DNA of 64,000 bases from Micromonospora globbae (GTDB taxonomy: Bacteria > Actinomycetota > Actinomycetes > Mycobacteriales > Micromonosporaceae). The stretch covers positions 1 through 64,000 of the forward strand of contig NZ_RAQQ01000012.1 in NCBI RefSeq assembly GCF_003610785.1. Reading direction: 5' to 3'. The notes under the pieces were generated by a model. It saw only the letters and a list, made by a program, of their open reading frames with translations. It made no database searches and had not been told where the DNA came from. The number at the start of each line of letters is the position of its first letter. Within the stretch, counting starts at the first letter, position 1. A program made the position numbers and the translations under genes. Positions 6,955-15,591 of the stretch are shown here, piece after piece.

Positions 6955-8484
6955 TCACCGTCGCTTCGCGAGCAGGCCGCGCGGACGCACCGAGCGCACC
7001 GGCTCGGCGGCCCCACCCTCGGCGCGCAGGATGTGGTTGGCGGCGATGATCCCGGTGGCCGCCGCGCGTTCCATCAACGCGCTGGGGATGCCCGCGGTGA
7101 TGCCGTCACCGGCCAGCAGGAGGCCCGCCGCGTCGGTGTGTACCCCCGGCCGTGCGGCGTGGCTGCCCGGGGTGAAGGCCGGCGCCCGCGCCTCCACCCG
7201 CGCGCGCAGCTCGCGGACCCGCAGCCCGGCCACCTCCGGCCAGAGGGCCGCCAGCTCGGCGCGCATCCGCTCCGCCAGCTCCGCGGCGGGCACGCCCGGT
7301 TCGCAGGCGTACGCGTGCAGCTCCACCACGCTGCCGCCGGTGCGCTCGGCCCACCGGCGGGGTTCCCGCTCCAGCCGGTGGTAGAGCGTCACCGAGTCCA
7401 GCGTGGACTGGCGGGAGACCCCGCTGAAGACCGCCCGGTCGGGGCGTACGTCCCCGTCGAACCAGTAGCGGGACACCGCGTACGGCGGGCCGGGCGTGCC
7501 GAACGCGGGCATCCGGGCCACCAGCCGCGGGGCGTGCGCGGCGAGGCCGGGGGAGGCGTCGACGAGCGCGGCGAGGGCCGGCGGGTCGACGGCCAGCACG
7601 ACGTACGGGGCGTCGTACGCCGCGCCGTCGCCGCCCACGACCCGCCAGCCGCCGTCGGTGCGGTGCAGCGCGGCGGCCGGCGTCCCGGTGAGCACCCGCC
7701 CGCCGTGCCGCTCGACGTGCTGGGTCAGCGGCGCCCAGATCGCCGTCGCGTAGTCCTCGTCCGGCGCGTCGAAGGCCAGCCCCTCCCCGTTTCCGAGGAG
7801 GTAGAAGTGGAACTGCGCGACCAGTTCGGCGGCCGACATCTCGGCCTCGTGGTTGAAGAACGAGTGCGAGAAGACCTCGAAGAGCATCGCGCGGGCCCGG
7901 TCCGGCAGCCGCAGCGAGTCGAGCAGTTCGTCGGCGGTCCTCGCGTCGAGGTCGGCGTAGGTGCGCACCGGATGGTAGGTGAGCAGCGGCAGGGCCGCGT
8001 CGCGGTCCATGCGCCGCAGGTCCGCGAGGCGCAGGCTCGGGCTGCGCGCCAGCAGGGCGAGCAGGTTCAGGGGAGGCGCGGCCGGCAGGTCGCCGAACTC
8101 CTCGGTCGGCCACCGCGCCGACAGGATCGGATAGCCCGGCACGGGCCGCAGGAAGCCCAGGGCCGGGTCGATCCGCCGGAGGATTGCCCGCCAGTTGTAG
8201 TACTGCCGGAAGAACGCGTGGAAGCCGTGCTCCACCTGTTGCGTCCCGTCGGCGAGCCGCTCCGGCCAGGCGCCCAGCCGCCCGCCGAGCGACTTGGCCG
8301 CCTCCAGCACCGTGACCCGTACGCCCCGCTCGGCGAGCACCACGGCCGCCGACATGCCGGCGACCCCGCCGCCCACCACGACCGCCGCGACCGGATGCGG
8401 CACCCGCGACGCGCCACCGCCGCCGGGGTCGACCGTGTGCGGCCGTACGCCGAGGAGCCGACCGACCAGACGGGACAGCGCCAT
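6955..8484 (-). CDS. FAD-dependent oxidoreductase, CrtU-like carotenoid desaturase
   Basis: A 509-residue flavoprotein. The dinucleotide-binding motif GGGVAGMSAA is at about 38-47 with the acidic residue in VLEAAKSLGGRLG. The segment EHGFHAFFRQYYNWRAILRR, followed by APPLNLLALLARSPS, closely resembles actinobacterial isorenieratene synthase/beta-carotene desaturase-methyltransferase (CrtU). The C-terminal FAD contact is GLLLAGDGITAGIPSALMERA. CrtU converts beta-carotene to aromatic carotenoids, but no other carotenoid genes are nearby, so the substrate is open. The ATG at 8484 is chosen for its GGAGGAGG site; an in-frame upstream ATG lacks one. It converges on the hydratase gene. Confidence 0.82.
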   Translation of the reverse strand: MALSRLVGRLLGVRPHTVDPGGGGASRVPHPVAAVVVGGGVAGMSAAVVLAERGVRVTVLEAAKSLGGRLGAWPERLADGTQQVEHGFHAFFRQYYNWRAILRRIDPALGFLRPVPGYPILSARWPTEEFGDLPAAPPLNLLALLARSPSLRLADLRRMDRDAALPLLTYHPVRTYADLDARTADELLDSLRLPDRARAMLFEVFSHSFFNHEAEMSAAELVAQFHFYLLGNGEGLAFDAPDEDYATAIWAPLTQHVERHGGRVLTGTPAAALHRTDGGWRVVGGDGAAYDAPYVVLAVDPPALAALVDASPGLAAHAPRLVARMPAFGTPGPPYAVSRYWFDGDVRPDRAVFSGVSRQSTLDSVTLYHRLEREPRRWAERTGGSVVELHAYACEPGVPAAELAERMRAELAALWPEVAGLRVRELRARVEARAPAFTPGSHAARPGVHTDAAGLLLAGDGITAGIPSALMERAAATGIIAANHILRAEGGAAEPVRSVRPRGLLAKRR

Positions 8485-8537
8485 GGCGGACCTCCTCCGG
8501 CCGGCACACAAGGGAGTGCCCTCATTAACGCATGACG

Positions 8538-9044
8538 TCAGGAGGGGTCTCTTCCGTTCGCCTCGGCCGTGAGGCAGCGGCGCTCGCGGTCCGAGGCGGG
8601 CCAGACGTACTCGAGGTCGGGCGGCACGTCGCCGAAGAGGGGGCGGTAGTGCGCGGGGTCCTTCCGCACGAGGGAGGACCGGTGGCTGAGGTGCAGGTCC
8701 TCCCGGCCCAGCCAGGGCGGCAGCTCACCGGCGGCGGCCAGCTCCTCCTGCGTACGGACGGTCTGGACGCCGCACGCCGCGGCGAGGTCCCGGGTCATGG
8801 TGGCGGCGCAGGTGTCCGCCCGACCGGGTTCGGACCAGACGGCGCACATGTCCAGTCCGTACCGGGTCAACGCCTCCTCGTACCCGGCCCACATCTTCAC
8901 GGCGGGGTGGTTGCGCCACCCGTACGTCGGCCAGGTCAGCCCGCGCAGGACCTGGATGGTCTCCACCCGTTGCTTGCCCAGCCGCTTCTGGTCCAGCGCC
9001 CGGGCGCTGGCCAGGAAGTCCGGGTACGGGAGGAAGGTCTGCAT
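8538..9044 (-). CDS. MSMEG_6728 family protein (Pyr_excise-like)
   Basis: A 168-residue protein of the actinobacterial MSMEG_6728 family, related to the pyrimidine-dimer DNA glycosylase (T4 endonuclease V-like, Pyr_excise) superfamily. Diagnostic stretches are MQTFLPYPDFLASARALDQK, GKQRVETIQVLRGL and WRNHPAVKMWAGYEEAL near the N-terminus. DNA-repair activity is known for the phage relatives but not shown for this branch. A TAGAGC hexamer 6 nt before the ATG is a weak leaderless-promoter candidate. It is divergent from the RCK channel gene, with 94 bp between starts. Confidence 0.82.
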   Translation of the reverse strand: MQTFLPYPDFLASARALDQKRLGKQRVETIQVLRGLTWPTYGWRNHPAVKMWAGYEEALTRYGLDMCAVWSEPGRADTCAATMTRDLAAACGVQTVRTQEELAAAGELPPWLGREDLHLSHRSSLVRKDPAHYRPLFGDVPPDLEYVWPASDRERRCLTAEANGRDPS

Positions 9045-9126
9045 GCGGCTGCTCTACCCGCCGGTCCGGGCCCCATGCCTGGCCTGGGACGAACCGGCAG
9101 GTCTCGCTCAGCGTGGTCGTCGTGAT

Positions 9127-9132
9127 TACGAT
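9127..9132 (+). promoter_or_regulatory. -10 element, leaderless RCK-channel gene
   Basis: TACGAT, 6 nt before the ATG at 9139. Confidence 0.5.
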
Positions 9133-9138
9133 CCGGGC

Positions 9139-11040
9139 ATGGGGGAGCCGTGGCGGGACCGGGCACGTCGGGCGGTCGAGTGGAACTGGCGGCTCCGACC
9201 AGCGGGCGATCCGCGCCCGCACTACGTCGTCTGCGGGCGTGACTCGCTGGCCTACTACGTGGCCAAGGCCCTGCTGGAGAGCGACCTCCCCGCCGGCGGT
9301 GCGCGCGTGACCGTCGTGGTGCCGGAGCGGCACCGCTCCAACGGTGCCGACGTGGCGACGCTCAAGGGCGTCCGGGTGGTCCGCTCGGACCGGCTCGACG
9401 AGGCGACGTTCCGGGCCGCCAACCTGCCCGGGGCGGCCGGGGTGGCCCTGCTCGACCAGGACGACGTGGGCAATTTGCACGCCGCGCTCTGCGCGCAGGC
9501 GGTCGACAGGCACGTCCGCCAGGTGCTGCGGATGTTCAACGGCACCCTCGCCGACGGCGTCCGTACGCTGCTCAAGGCTCCCGTCGAGGTGCTCTCCGAC
9601 GCGGAGATGGCCGCGCCGGCGTTCGTCGCGGCGGCGCTCGGCGAGGTCGACCCGACGCACTTCCAGCACCGGGGCCGCACGCTGCGGCTGGCGCGCCGGG
9701 CCGACGTACGCGAGCAGGACGTGGTCTGCGGGCTGGCCGACCAGAGCGACCCGCAGCGGATGGTGCTGCTCCCGGCCGACCCGTCCACGGCCGACCTGGT
9801 GCTCGCCGAGGCGACCGGCCAGCCACCCGGCACCGAGGTCGCGGCGCGGCGGCTCGTCCGGGCGCGGCGCCGGCGCCGGCCCGTCGCCGTGCTGCTGCGG
9901 GCGGTCCGGGGCTTCGCCACCCGCAAGATCGGCATCGCCATGATGTTCGTGCTCGCCGTGGTCGTGCTGCTCGGGGCGCTGATCGCGCAGGCCGGGGACG
10001 TCTCGCCCGCCGAGGCGCTCTACCTCACCCTGGTCACCACGCTGAGCGGCGCCGACCCGGACACCGAGCAGTCGGCGTACGAGCAGGTCATGCAGGTGGT
10101 GCTGAACCTCGCCGGGCTGGCGCTGATCCCGCTCATCACCGCCGTCGTGGTCGACGGGATCGTCAACGCCCGGCTGGCCCTGCACACCGGCCGGCTCCAG
10201 CCGCACCGCTCGGGGCACGTCGTGGTGGTCGGTCTCGGCAACGTGGGCACGCGGGTCATGGCCCAGCTGCGCGAGTACGACGTCGAGGTCGTGGCCATCG
10301 ACAAGAACCCGGAGCCGCGCGGCGGCACCCTGGCCCGGCAGTTGGAGGTGCCGCTCATCGTCGGCGACGCCGCCCAGCCGGAGACGCTGGAGGCCGCCTC
10401 GGTGGCCGACTGCCAGGCACTGGTGATCGTCTCCACGGACGACGTGGCGAACCTGGAGGCGGCCCTCGCCGCCCGGGACATCCGCGCGGACCTGCGGGTG
10501 GTGCTGCGGCTGTTCGAGAACGACTTCGCCGAGCGGGTCGAGGAGGCGTTCAACCTCGGCGTCTCCCGGTCGGTCTCCTACCTGGCGGCACCCGCCTTCA
10601 CGGGCGCGTTGACCGAGCGGGCCGTGATCGCCACGATCCCGGTCGGCCGGCACGCGCTGCCGGTGGCCGAGGTGCCCGTGGCGGCCGGCTCCGAGCTGGA
10701 CGGGCGCCCGCTCGGCGCCGTGTCCCGCGACGGCCAGGTACGCCTCATCGCCCGTACGCCGGCCGGGGGCGGGCGGACGATCTGGTGGCGGGACCTCGAC
10801 CCACGGCAGGTGATCTTCGCGGGCGACCGGCTGACCGTGGTCGCCCGCCGGGCCGGGCTGGACTGGCTGACCCGGCAGTGCGCGCCGCCGGTGCCCCATC
10901 CGACCCTGCCCGTGCAGCCGGGCGGCGACCAGCCGGACGCGACGCCCCGCAACGGCGGCAACGGCAGCAACGGCGGACCCCCGAAGGCCAGTCCGGACGA
11001 CGACACCCCCGGCCGCCACCCCGCACTCCCGAACAGCTGA
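9139..11040 (+). CDS. Double RCK/TrkA-N ion-channel-like protein
   Basis: A 633-residue protein with the order RCK (about 27-200, HYVVCGRDSLAYYVAKAL), transmembrane helix (about 264-285), pore-like re-entrant region, second helix (about 317-340), RCK (about 359-600, HVVVVGLGNVGTRVMAQL) and a low-complexity Asn/Gly/Pro tail. The second RCK has the intact GxGxxG nucleotide site. Between the helices, where a K+ channel has TVGYGD, the sequence is TTLSGADPD, so the canonical potassium filter is missing. CASTOR/POLLUX-like and other RCK-gated channels share this layout. It starts leaderlessly at 9139. A palindromic repeat follows the gene. Role in ion homeostasis is inferred. Confidence 0.85.
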   Translation: MGEPWRDRARRAVEWNWRLRPAGDPRPHYVVCGRDSLAYYVAKALLESDLPAGGARVTVVVPERHRSNGADVATLKGVRVVRSDRLDEATFRAANLPGAAGVALLDQDDVGNLHAALCAQAVDRHVRQVLRMFNGTLADGVRTLLKAPVEVLSDAEMAAPAFVAAALGEVDPTHFQHRGRTLRLARRADVREQDVVCGLADQSDPQRMVLLPADPSTADLVLAEATGQPPGTEVAARRLVRARRRRRPVAVLLRAVRGFATRKIGIAMMFVLAVVVLLGALIAQAGDVSPAEALYLTLVTTLSGADPDTEQSAYEQVMQVVLNLAGLALIPLITAVVVDGIVNARLALHTGRLQPHRSGHVVVVGLGNVGTRVMAQLREYDVEVVAIDKNPEPRGGTLARQLEVPLIVGDAAQPETLEAASVADCQALVIVSTDDVANLEAALAARDIRADLRVVLRLFENDFAERVEEAFNLGVSRSVSYLAAPAFTGALTERAVIATIPVGRHALPVAEVPVAAGSELDGRPLGAVSRDGQVRLIARTPAGGGRTIWWRDLDPRQVIFAGDRLTVVARRAGLDWLTRQCAPPVPHPTLPVQPGGDQPDATPRNGGNGSNGGPPKASPDDDTPGRHPALPNS

Positions 11041-11075
11041 CCGCGCGCCGCGCCCCGGGGTCAGCCAGCCCCGTC

Positions 11076-11130
11076 GATCATGAAGTTACTGCCGCGACAC
11101 GCCGTCGACGAGGGCAATAACCTCATGATC
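11076..11130. repeat. Palindromic repeat, copy 1 (ATGA-GTT type)
   Basis: Inverted repeat with 18-nt arms (11076-11093 and 11113-11130), two mismatches, around a 19-nt loop holding GCGACACGCCG. It lies between convergent genes, 35 nt after the channel gene, and its right end supplies the TGA stop of the APC permease. A second copy is at 30673-30730. It could act as a bidirectional terminator. Confidence 0.8.
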
Positions 11131-12406
11131 ACCGGGGCGGGTGGGACCGGGAGGGCCGGCCGGGTGGATGGGACCGCGAGGCGCGGAGGGCGTAGCCGGC
11201 CGCGCCGGCTGCCAGCACCGCGAAGCCGGCGATCACGCTGCTCGCGGGCAGGTTGACGGCGAGCAGCAGGCAGCCGGCCAGCCCCAGCGCGGCGAGCACC
11301 TGCACCGGCAGTTTCCGGCGGGGATCCCGGCCGAGGGTCAACGCCGCCGCGTTGGTGATCGCGTAGTAGACCAGCACCGTGCAGCTGGAGAAGCCGATGG
11401 CGTGGCGGACGTCGCCGAGCGACACCACGACGACCACCACGGCGGCGACGGCCAGTTCGGCGCGGTGGGGCACCCGGTACCGGGGGTGGACGGCGGCGAG
11501 GGCGCCCGGCACGTCCCGGCGGCGGGCCATCGCGAGCAGGGTGCGCCCCACCCCGGCGAGCAGGGAGAGCAGCACCCCGGTCACCGCGACGGTGGCGCCG
11601 GCCCGCACCACCCACGCCAGCCCGGGCAGCCCGGCGGCGGCCACCACGTCGGCGAGCGGCGCGGCGGAGTTGGCCAGCCGGTCGCTGCCGAGCACGCCGA
11701 GGGCGACCACGGCGAGGACCAGGTAGATCGCGAGCACCAGGCCGAGCGCGAGGGGCACCGCGCGGGGGATCGTGCGCTCCGGGTCGCGGACCTCCTCGCC
11801 CAGCGTGGCGATCCGGGCGTACCCCGCGAAGGCGAAGAAGAGCAGGCCGGCGGCCGTGAGCACGCCCCGGCCGGAGCCGCCGGGGTCGCCCAGCCGGTCC
11901 AGTTCGACCGGCCCGCCGGCCAGACCGGTGACGGCGACGAGCGCCAGCACCGCGAGCACCAGCGCCACCAGGATCTTCGTGGCGGTGGCGGTCCGGCCGA
12001 TGCCGCGCAGGTTCACGGCCGTCACCGCGAGCACCGCGGCCACCGCCACCACCCGCGCGTGTCCCGGCCAGAGGTACGCCCCGATGGTCAGCGCCATCGC
12101 CGCGCAGCTCGCCGTCTTGCCGGCCACGAAGCCCCAACCGGCCAGGAAACCGGCGAACGGCCCGAGGCGTTCCCGCCCGTACACGTACGTGCCGCCGGAC
12201 TCCGGGTAGCGGGCGGCCAGCCGGGCGGAGCTGGTCGCGTTGCAGAACGCGATGAATCCGGCCAGCACGAGGGCGGGGAGCAGCCCGGCGCCGCCGGCCG
12301 CCGCGGCGGCCGGGCCGAACACGACGAAGACGCCCGCGCCGAGCATCGACCCGAGCCCGATGACCACGGCGTCGGGTACGCCCAACCGGCGTTCGAGCTG
12401 GTTCAC
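11129..12406 (-). CDS. APC family amino-acid permease
   Basis: A 425-residue permease of the amino acid-polyamine-organocation superfamily with about twelve transmembrane helices. The first helix carries the substrate-binding break GLGSMLGAGVFVVFGPAAA, and the conserved PESGGTYVYGRERLGPFAGFLAGW loop follows helix 2. FFAFAGYARIATLGEEVRDPERTIPRAVPLAL marks helix 6 and the following loop. Substrate unknown. It starts at GTG 12406, 11 nt after the PAP2 gene's stop, but a TAGCCT hexamer overlapping that stop gives it its own leaderless-type promoter. The C-terminal tail repeats SRSHPPGRPSRSHPP, and the stop codon lies inside the palindromic repeat. Confidence 0.88.
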   Translation of the reverse strand: MNQLERRLGVPDAVVIGLGSMLGAGVFVVFGPAAAAAGGAGLLPALVLAGFIAFCNATSSARLAARYPESGGTYVYGRERLGPFAGFLAGWGFVAGKTASCAAMALTIGAYLWPGHARVVAVAAVLAVTAVNLRGIGRTATATKILVALVLAVLALVAVTGLAGGPVELDRLGDPGGSGRGVLTAAGLLFFAFAGYARIATLGEEVRDPERTIPRAVPLALGLVLAIYLVLAVVALGVLGSDRLANSAAPLADVVAAAGLPGLAWVVRAGATVAVTGVLLSLLAGVGRTLLAMARRRDVPGALAAVHPRYRVPHRAELAVAAVVVVVVSLGDVRHAIGFSSCTVLVYYAITNAAALTLGRDPRRKLPVQVLAALGLAGCLLLAVNLPASSVIAGFAVLAAGAAGYALRASRSHPPGRPSRSHPPR

Positions 12407-12414
12407 GTCGGGTC

Positions 12415-12420
12415 AGGCTA
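12415..12420 (-). promoter_or_regulatory. -10 element before APC permease
   Basis: TAGCCT on the minus strand, 8 nt before the GTG at 12406; its first three bases are the TAG stop of the PAP2 gene. Confidence 0.4.
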
Positions 12421-13185
12421 CGGGCCGGAGGTGAACAGCCGGGTACGGGCCGATCCGGGCAGGCGGGCCGGCAGGGGTACGTCGTCCCACGGCACCCGGT
12501 GCAGCAGCCGGTCGAGGAGGAGGCCGAGCAGCAGACCGGCCACCGAGTCGGTGAGCCAGTGCCAGCCGAGGTAGGTGGTGGTGGTCAGGACGATCAACGG
12601 CGGCAGCACCCGGACGGCGAGGACCAGCCGGGGCGGGATCGTGCGCCCGTAGGTGCGCAGCAGCGGGGCGAGCAGCAGCGCGAGCATGCCGTACCAGACG
12701 ATCGCGTTGGCCACGTGCCCGGACGGGTACGACTGCGCGAAGCGCAGCGGCAGGTCCTCCTGGAAGAGCGGGAGGGTCTGGTCGGGCGGGAGGAACGGCT
12801 TCTTCACGCTGGCGCTCGGCGCTGGCCGGGCGGTCCACACCTTCAGCGGCCCGATGGTCAGGTACGTGAGCACGAACGCCGCGAGCGGCGGCAGGACCGG
12901 CCGGACCGAGCGGACGCGGACGGCCAGCAGCACCCCGAGACCGACCGCGATCAGGGTCAGCGGCGTGCCCTGGCCGAGCAGGTTCAACACGCGGGCCACC
13001 CAGTACGCGGCCGCCGGCCGGTGCTCCTGCGCCCAGTCCGCCACCGCCCGGTCGACGCCGAAGAGCTGGTGGGTGACGAGCGCCACGGTCAGCCCGACCA
13101 GCGCGGCGAGCAGCAGCGCGTCGTACCACCAGCCGGCGGGCCGCACCGGGCGCGGCCGCACGCGTACCACCGGGGTCTCTCGCAC
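12418..13185 (-). CDS. PAP2 superfamily phosphatase, membrane-bound
   Basis: A 255-residue membrane phosphatase of the phosphatidic-acid phosphatase type 2 superfamily. Catalytic motifs are in the family order: KVWTARPAPS (KxxxxRP type), SYPSGHVANAI and GWHWLTDSVAGLLLG with the His and Asp of the third motif. Five to six transmembrane helices are predicted. Members dephosphorylate lipid phosphates such as phosphatidate or undecaprenyl diphosphate at the outer membrane face; which one is not clear here. GTG 13185 is preceded by TAGCGT at a 6-nt distance, indicating a leaderless mRNA. It is 11 nt upstream of the APC permease and divergent from the DUF4032 gene. Confidence 0.88.
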   Translation of the reverse strand: MRETPVVRVRPRPVRPAGWWYDALLLAALVGLTVALVTHQLFGVDRAVADWAQEHRPAAAYWVARVLNLLGQGTPLTLIAVGLGVLLAVRVRSVRPVLPPLAAFVLTYLTIGPLKVWTARPAPSASVKKPFLPPDQTLPLFQEDLPLRFAQSYPSGHVANAIVWYGMLALLLAPLLRTYGRTIPPRLVLAVRVLPPLIVLTTTTYLGWHWLTDSVAGLLLGLLLDRLLHRVPWDDVPLPARLPGSARTRLFTSGP

Positions 13186-13191
13186 CCGACC

Positions 13192-13197
13192 ACGCTA
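13192..13197 (-). promoter_or_regulatory. -10 element, leaderless PAP2 gene
   Basis: TAGCGT on the minus strand, 6 nt before the GTG at 13185. Confidence 0.5.
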
Positions 13198-13265
13198 CCG
13201 GGTGCCGCTGTGGGCCCAGCCACGATGGGAAGCGCTCGGGGGCGACGCTTGTCATGCTTGTCTCC

Positions 13266-14477
13266 GTGCGGATCACGTCTGCCCTCGTGGACCCGGCGCT
13301 GCTCGACCTGCCGTGGTCGACTCCGCTGGAGGAGTGGCCTGCCCAGCACCTGGTGGCGCTGCCGCAGGGCATCTCCCGGCACATCGTCCGCTTCGTCCGG
13401 CTCGGCGACTACGTGTACGCCGTGAAGGAGACCGCCGAGCGGGTCGCGGAGCGGGAGTACGACCTGCTCCGCGCGCTGGAGCGGATCGACTTCCCGGCGG
13501 TGGAGGCGGTGGCGATCGTCGCCGACCGGCAGAGCGACGACGGCGAGCCGCTGGACCCGGTGCTGATCACCCGGCACCTGCAGTTCTCGCTGCCCTACCG
13601 GGCGCTGTTCTCGCACACCCTGCGGCCCGAGACGATGAACCGGCTGCTCGACGCGCTCGCCGCGCTGCTGGTCCGGATGCACCTCACCGGCTTCTTCTGG
13701 GGCGACTGCTCGCTGTCGAACACGCTGTTCCGCCGGGACGCCGGCGCGTTCGCGGCGTACCTCGTCGACGCCGAGACGGGCGCGCTGCACCGGTCGCTCT
13801 CCAATGGACAGCGCAACGAGGACCTGGAGATCGCGCGGGTCAACATCTTCGGTGAGGCGCTGGACCTGGAGGCCGCGGGGCTGCTGCACCCGTCGATCGA
13901 CCCGGAGAAGGTCAGCGAGGAGGTCGTGCAGCGGTACGAGCGGCTCTGGCACGAGATCACCTACGAGCAGCAGGTCGAGCGGGACGCCCGGCACGACATC
14001 GACACCCGGATCCGCCGCCTCAACGAGCTCGGGTTCGACGTCGCCGAGATCGCCGTGTCGACCATCGACGACGGGCGTTACCTGGTGCGCCCGAAGGTGG
14101 TCGACGCCGGCTACCACAGCCGGCGGCTGCTGCGCCTCACCGGCCTGGACGCCGAGGAGAACCAGGCGCGCAAGCTCCTCAACGACCTGGACGCGTACCG
14201 GGCCGAGAGCGACCTCACGGACGAGCAGCAGGCCGCGCACCGCTGGCTGACCGAGGTCTTCGAGCCGGTGGTCCGCGCCGTGCCCGCGCACCTGCGCCGC
14301 AAGCTGGAGCCGCAGGAGCTGTTCACGCAGATCATCGAGCACAAGTGGCTGCTCTCCGAGCGCGCCGGCCGGGACGTCGGCATGGCGCCGGCCGTGCAGT
14401 CGTACCTGTCGGAGGTGCTGGTGCACCGGCCCGACGAGCAGGCGGTGCTCGGCGTGGAGATCCCCACCGCCGGCTGA
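13266..14477 (+). CDS. DUF4032 protein, kinase-like fold
   Basis: A 403-residue protein with a lipopolysaccharide-kinase-like N-terminal half (YVYAVKETAERVAEREYDLLRAL holds the candidate ATP-binding Lys; LLVRMHLTGFFWGDCSLSNTLF is a catalytic-loop analogue with Asp and Asn; YLVDAETGAL resembles the DFG position). The actinobacterial DUF4032 domain makes up the C-terminal half. The motifs suggest a phosphotransferase, but no substrate is known. GTG 13266 follows CATGCT by 7 nt, a weak leaderless signal; an ATG at 13254 is the alternative. Its stop is only 4 bp from the stop of convergent nagA. Confidence 0.8.
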   Translation: MRITSALVDPALLDLPWSTPLEEWPAQHLVALPQGISRHIVRFVRLGDYVYAVKETAERVAEREYDLLRALERIDFPAVEAVAIVADRQSDDGEPLDPVLITRHLQFSLPYRALFSHTLRPETMNRLLDALAALLVRMHLTGFFWGDCSLSNTLFRRDAGAFAAYLVDAETGALHRSLSNGQRNEDLEIARVNIFGEALDLEAAGLLHPSIDPEKVSEEVVQRYERLWHEITYEQQVERDARHDIDTRIRRLNELGFDVAEIAVSTIDDGRYLVRPKVVDAGYHSRRLLRLTGLDAEENQARKLLNDLDAYRAESDLTDEQQAAHRWLTEVFEPVVRAVPAHLRRKLEPQELFTQIIEHKWLLSERAGRDVGMAPAVQSYLSEVLVHRPDEQAVLGVEIPTAG

Positions 14478-14481
14478 CGCG

Positions 14482-15591
14482 TCACTCCTGCCAGGCGCCG
14501 GCGCGCAGCACACGCACCACGTTGAGGTCGTCGTCCAGCACCACGAGGTCGGCGCGCAGGCCCACCTGGAGGGCGCCCAGCCGGTCGCCGAGACCGATGG
14601 CGCGGGCCGGGGTGGTGGCGACCATCCGGGCCGCGTCCGCCATGGGGATCCCGGCGGCGACCGCGTGCCGCAGCGCCGCGTCCATGGTGAGCGTGCTGCC
14701 GGCGATGGCGCCGTCGCGGCTCAGCCGGGCCACGCCGTCGCTGACCATCACGGCCTGGCCGCCCAGCTCGTACTCGCCGTCGGGCATGCCGGCGGCGGCC
14801 ATCGCGTCGGTGACCAGCGCGGCCCGTTCCGGACCGGCCACCGAGGTGGCGAACGTGAGCATCCCGTCGTGCAGGTGCACCCCGTCGGCCACCAGCTCGC
14901 AGATGACGTTCGGCGCCTCCAGCAGCGCCACGACCGGGCCCGGCTCGCGGTGGTGCACCGGCCGCATCCCGTTGAACAGGTGGGTGGCGACGCTCGCGCC
15001 GGCCGCCACGGCGGCGCGGGTCTCGTCGTACGTGGCGTCGGTGTGACCCACGGCGGCGACGACCCGGTGCGCGGTGAGCAGCTTGACGGCCTCCAGCGCG
15101 CCGTCCCGCTCGGGCGCGAGCGTGACCATCCGGATGGCGTCGCCGCCCAGCTCGATGAGCTCGGCCAGTTCGTCGGTGGAGGGGTCGCGCAGGTGTTCGG
15201 GGTTCTGCGCGCCGCAGCGGGCCGTCGAGAGGTACGGCCCCTCGAAGTGGATGCCGGCCAGCACCCCCTCGTCCACGAGCGGGCGGAACGCGGCGGTGGC
15301 CGCCCGCATCAGCGCGAACGGCGAGCTGACGAGGCTGGCCAGCAGCGTGGTCGTACCGTGCCGCAGGTGGAAGGCGGCCGCCTCCCGGGCCTGGTCGGCG
15401 TCCCCGGTGGTGAAGGTGTGGCCGCCGCCGCCGTGGGTGTGCATGTCCACGAAGCCGGGGAGGATCCAGTGCCCGTCGCGGATCGACGGGTACTCGGCCA
15501 CCGCGGTGATCCGGTCGCCGTCCCACTCGACGCAGCCCTGCCGGATGACTCCGGTCGGGGTCACCACCTTGCCGCTCACCCGCTGGGTCAT
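14482..15591 (-). CDS. nagA: N-acetylglucosamine-6-phosphate deacetylase
   Basis: NagA removes acetate from GlcNAc-6-phosphate, giving glucosamine-6-phosphate. The 369-residue product has the amidohydrolase metal and catalytic residues: HTH at 51-53, Glu117 in HFEGPY, His183 in VGHTDA, His204 in THLFNGM and the catalytic Asp262 in LVTDAMA. Length is normal. It is the last gene of a three-gene operon; its ATG overlaps the TGA of the ROK kinase gene (ATGA), so translation is coupled. With the upstream SIS isomerase and kinase it covers GlcNAc phosphorylation, deacetylation and deamination. The upstream divergent DeoR-family regulator likely controls the operon. Confidence 0.95.
   Translation of the reverse strand: MTQRVSGKVVTPTGVIRQGCVEWDGDRITAVAEYPSIRDGHWILPGFVDMHTHGGGGHTFTTGDADQAREAAAFHLRHGTTTLLASLVSSPFALMRAATAAFRPLVDEGVLAGIHFEGPYLSTARCGAQNPEHLRDPSTDELAELIELGGDAIRMVTLAPERDGALEAVKLLTAHRVVAAVGHTDATYDETRAAVAAGASVATHLFNGMRPVHHREPGPVVALLEAPNVICELVADGVHLHDGMLTFATSVAGPERAALVTDAMAAAGMPDGEYELGGQAVMVSDGVARLSRDGAIAGSTLTMDAALRHAVAAGIPMADAARMVATTPARAIGLGDRLGALQVGLRADLVVLDDDLNVVRVLRAGAWQE

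Noticed and set aside
8725..11019. 764-codon antisense frame opposite the RCK-channel gene
   Set aside because: His/Arg/Gly-rich shadow frame with no motifs, while the plus strand gives two RCK domains.
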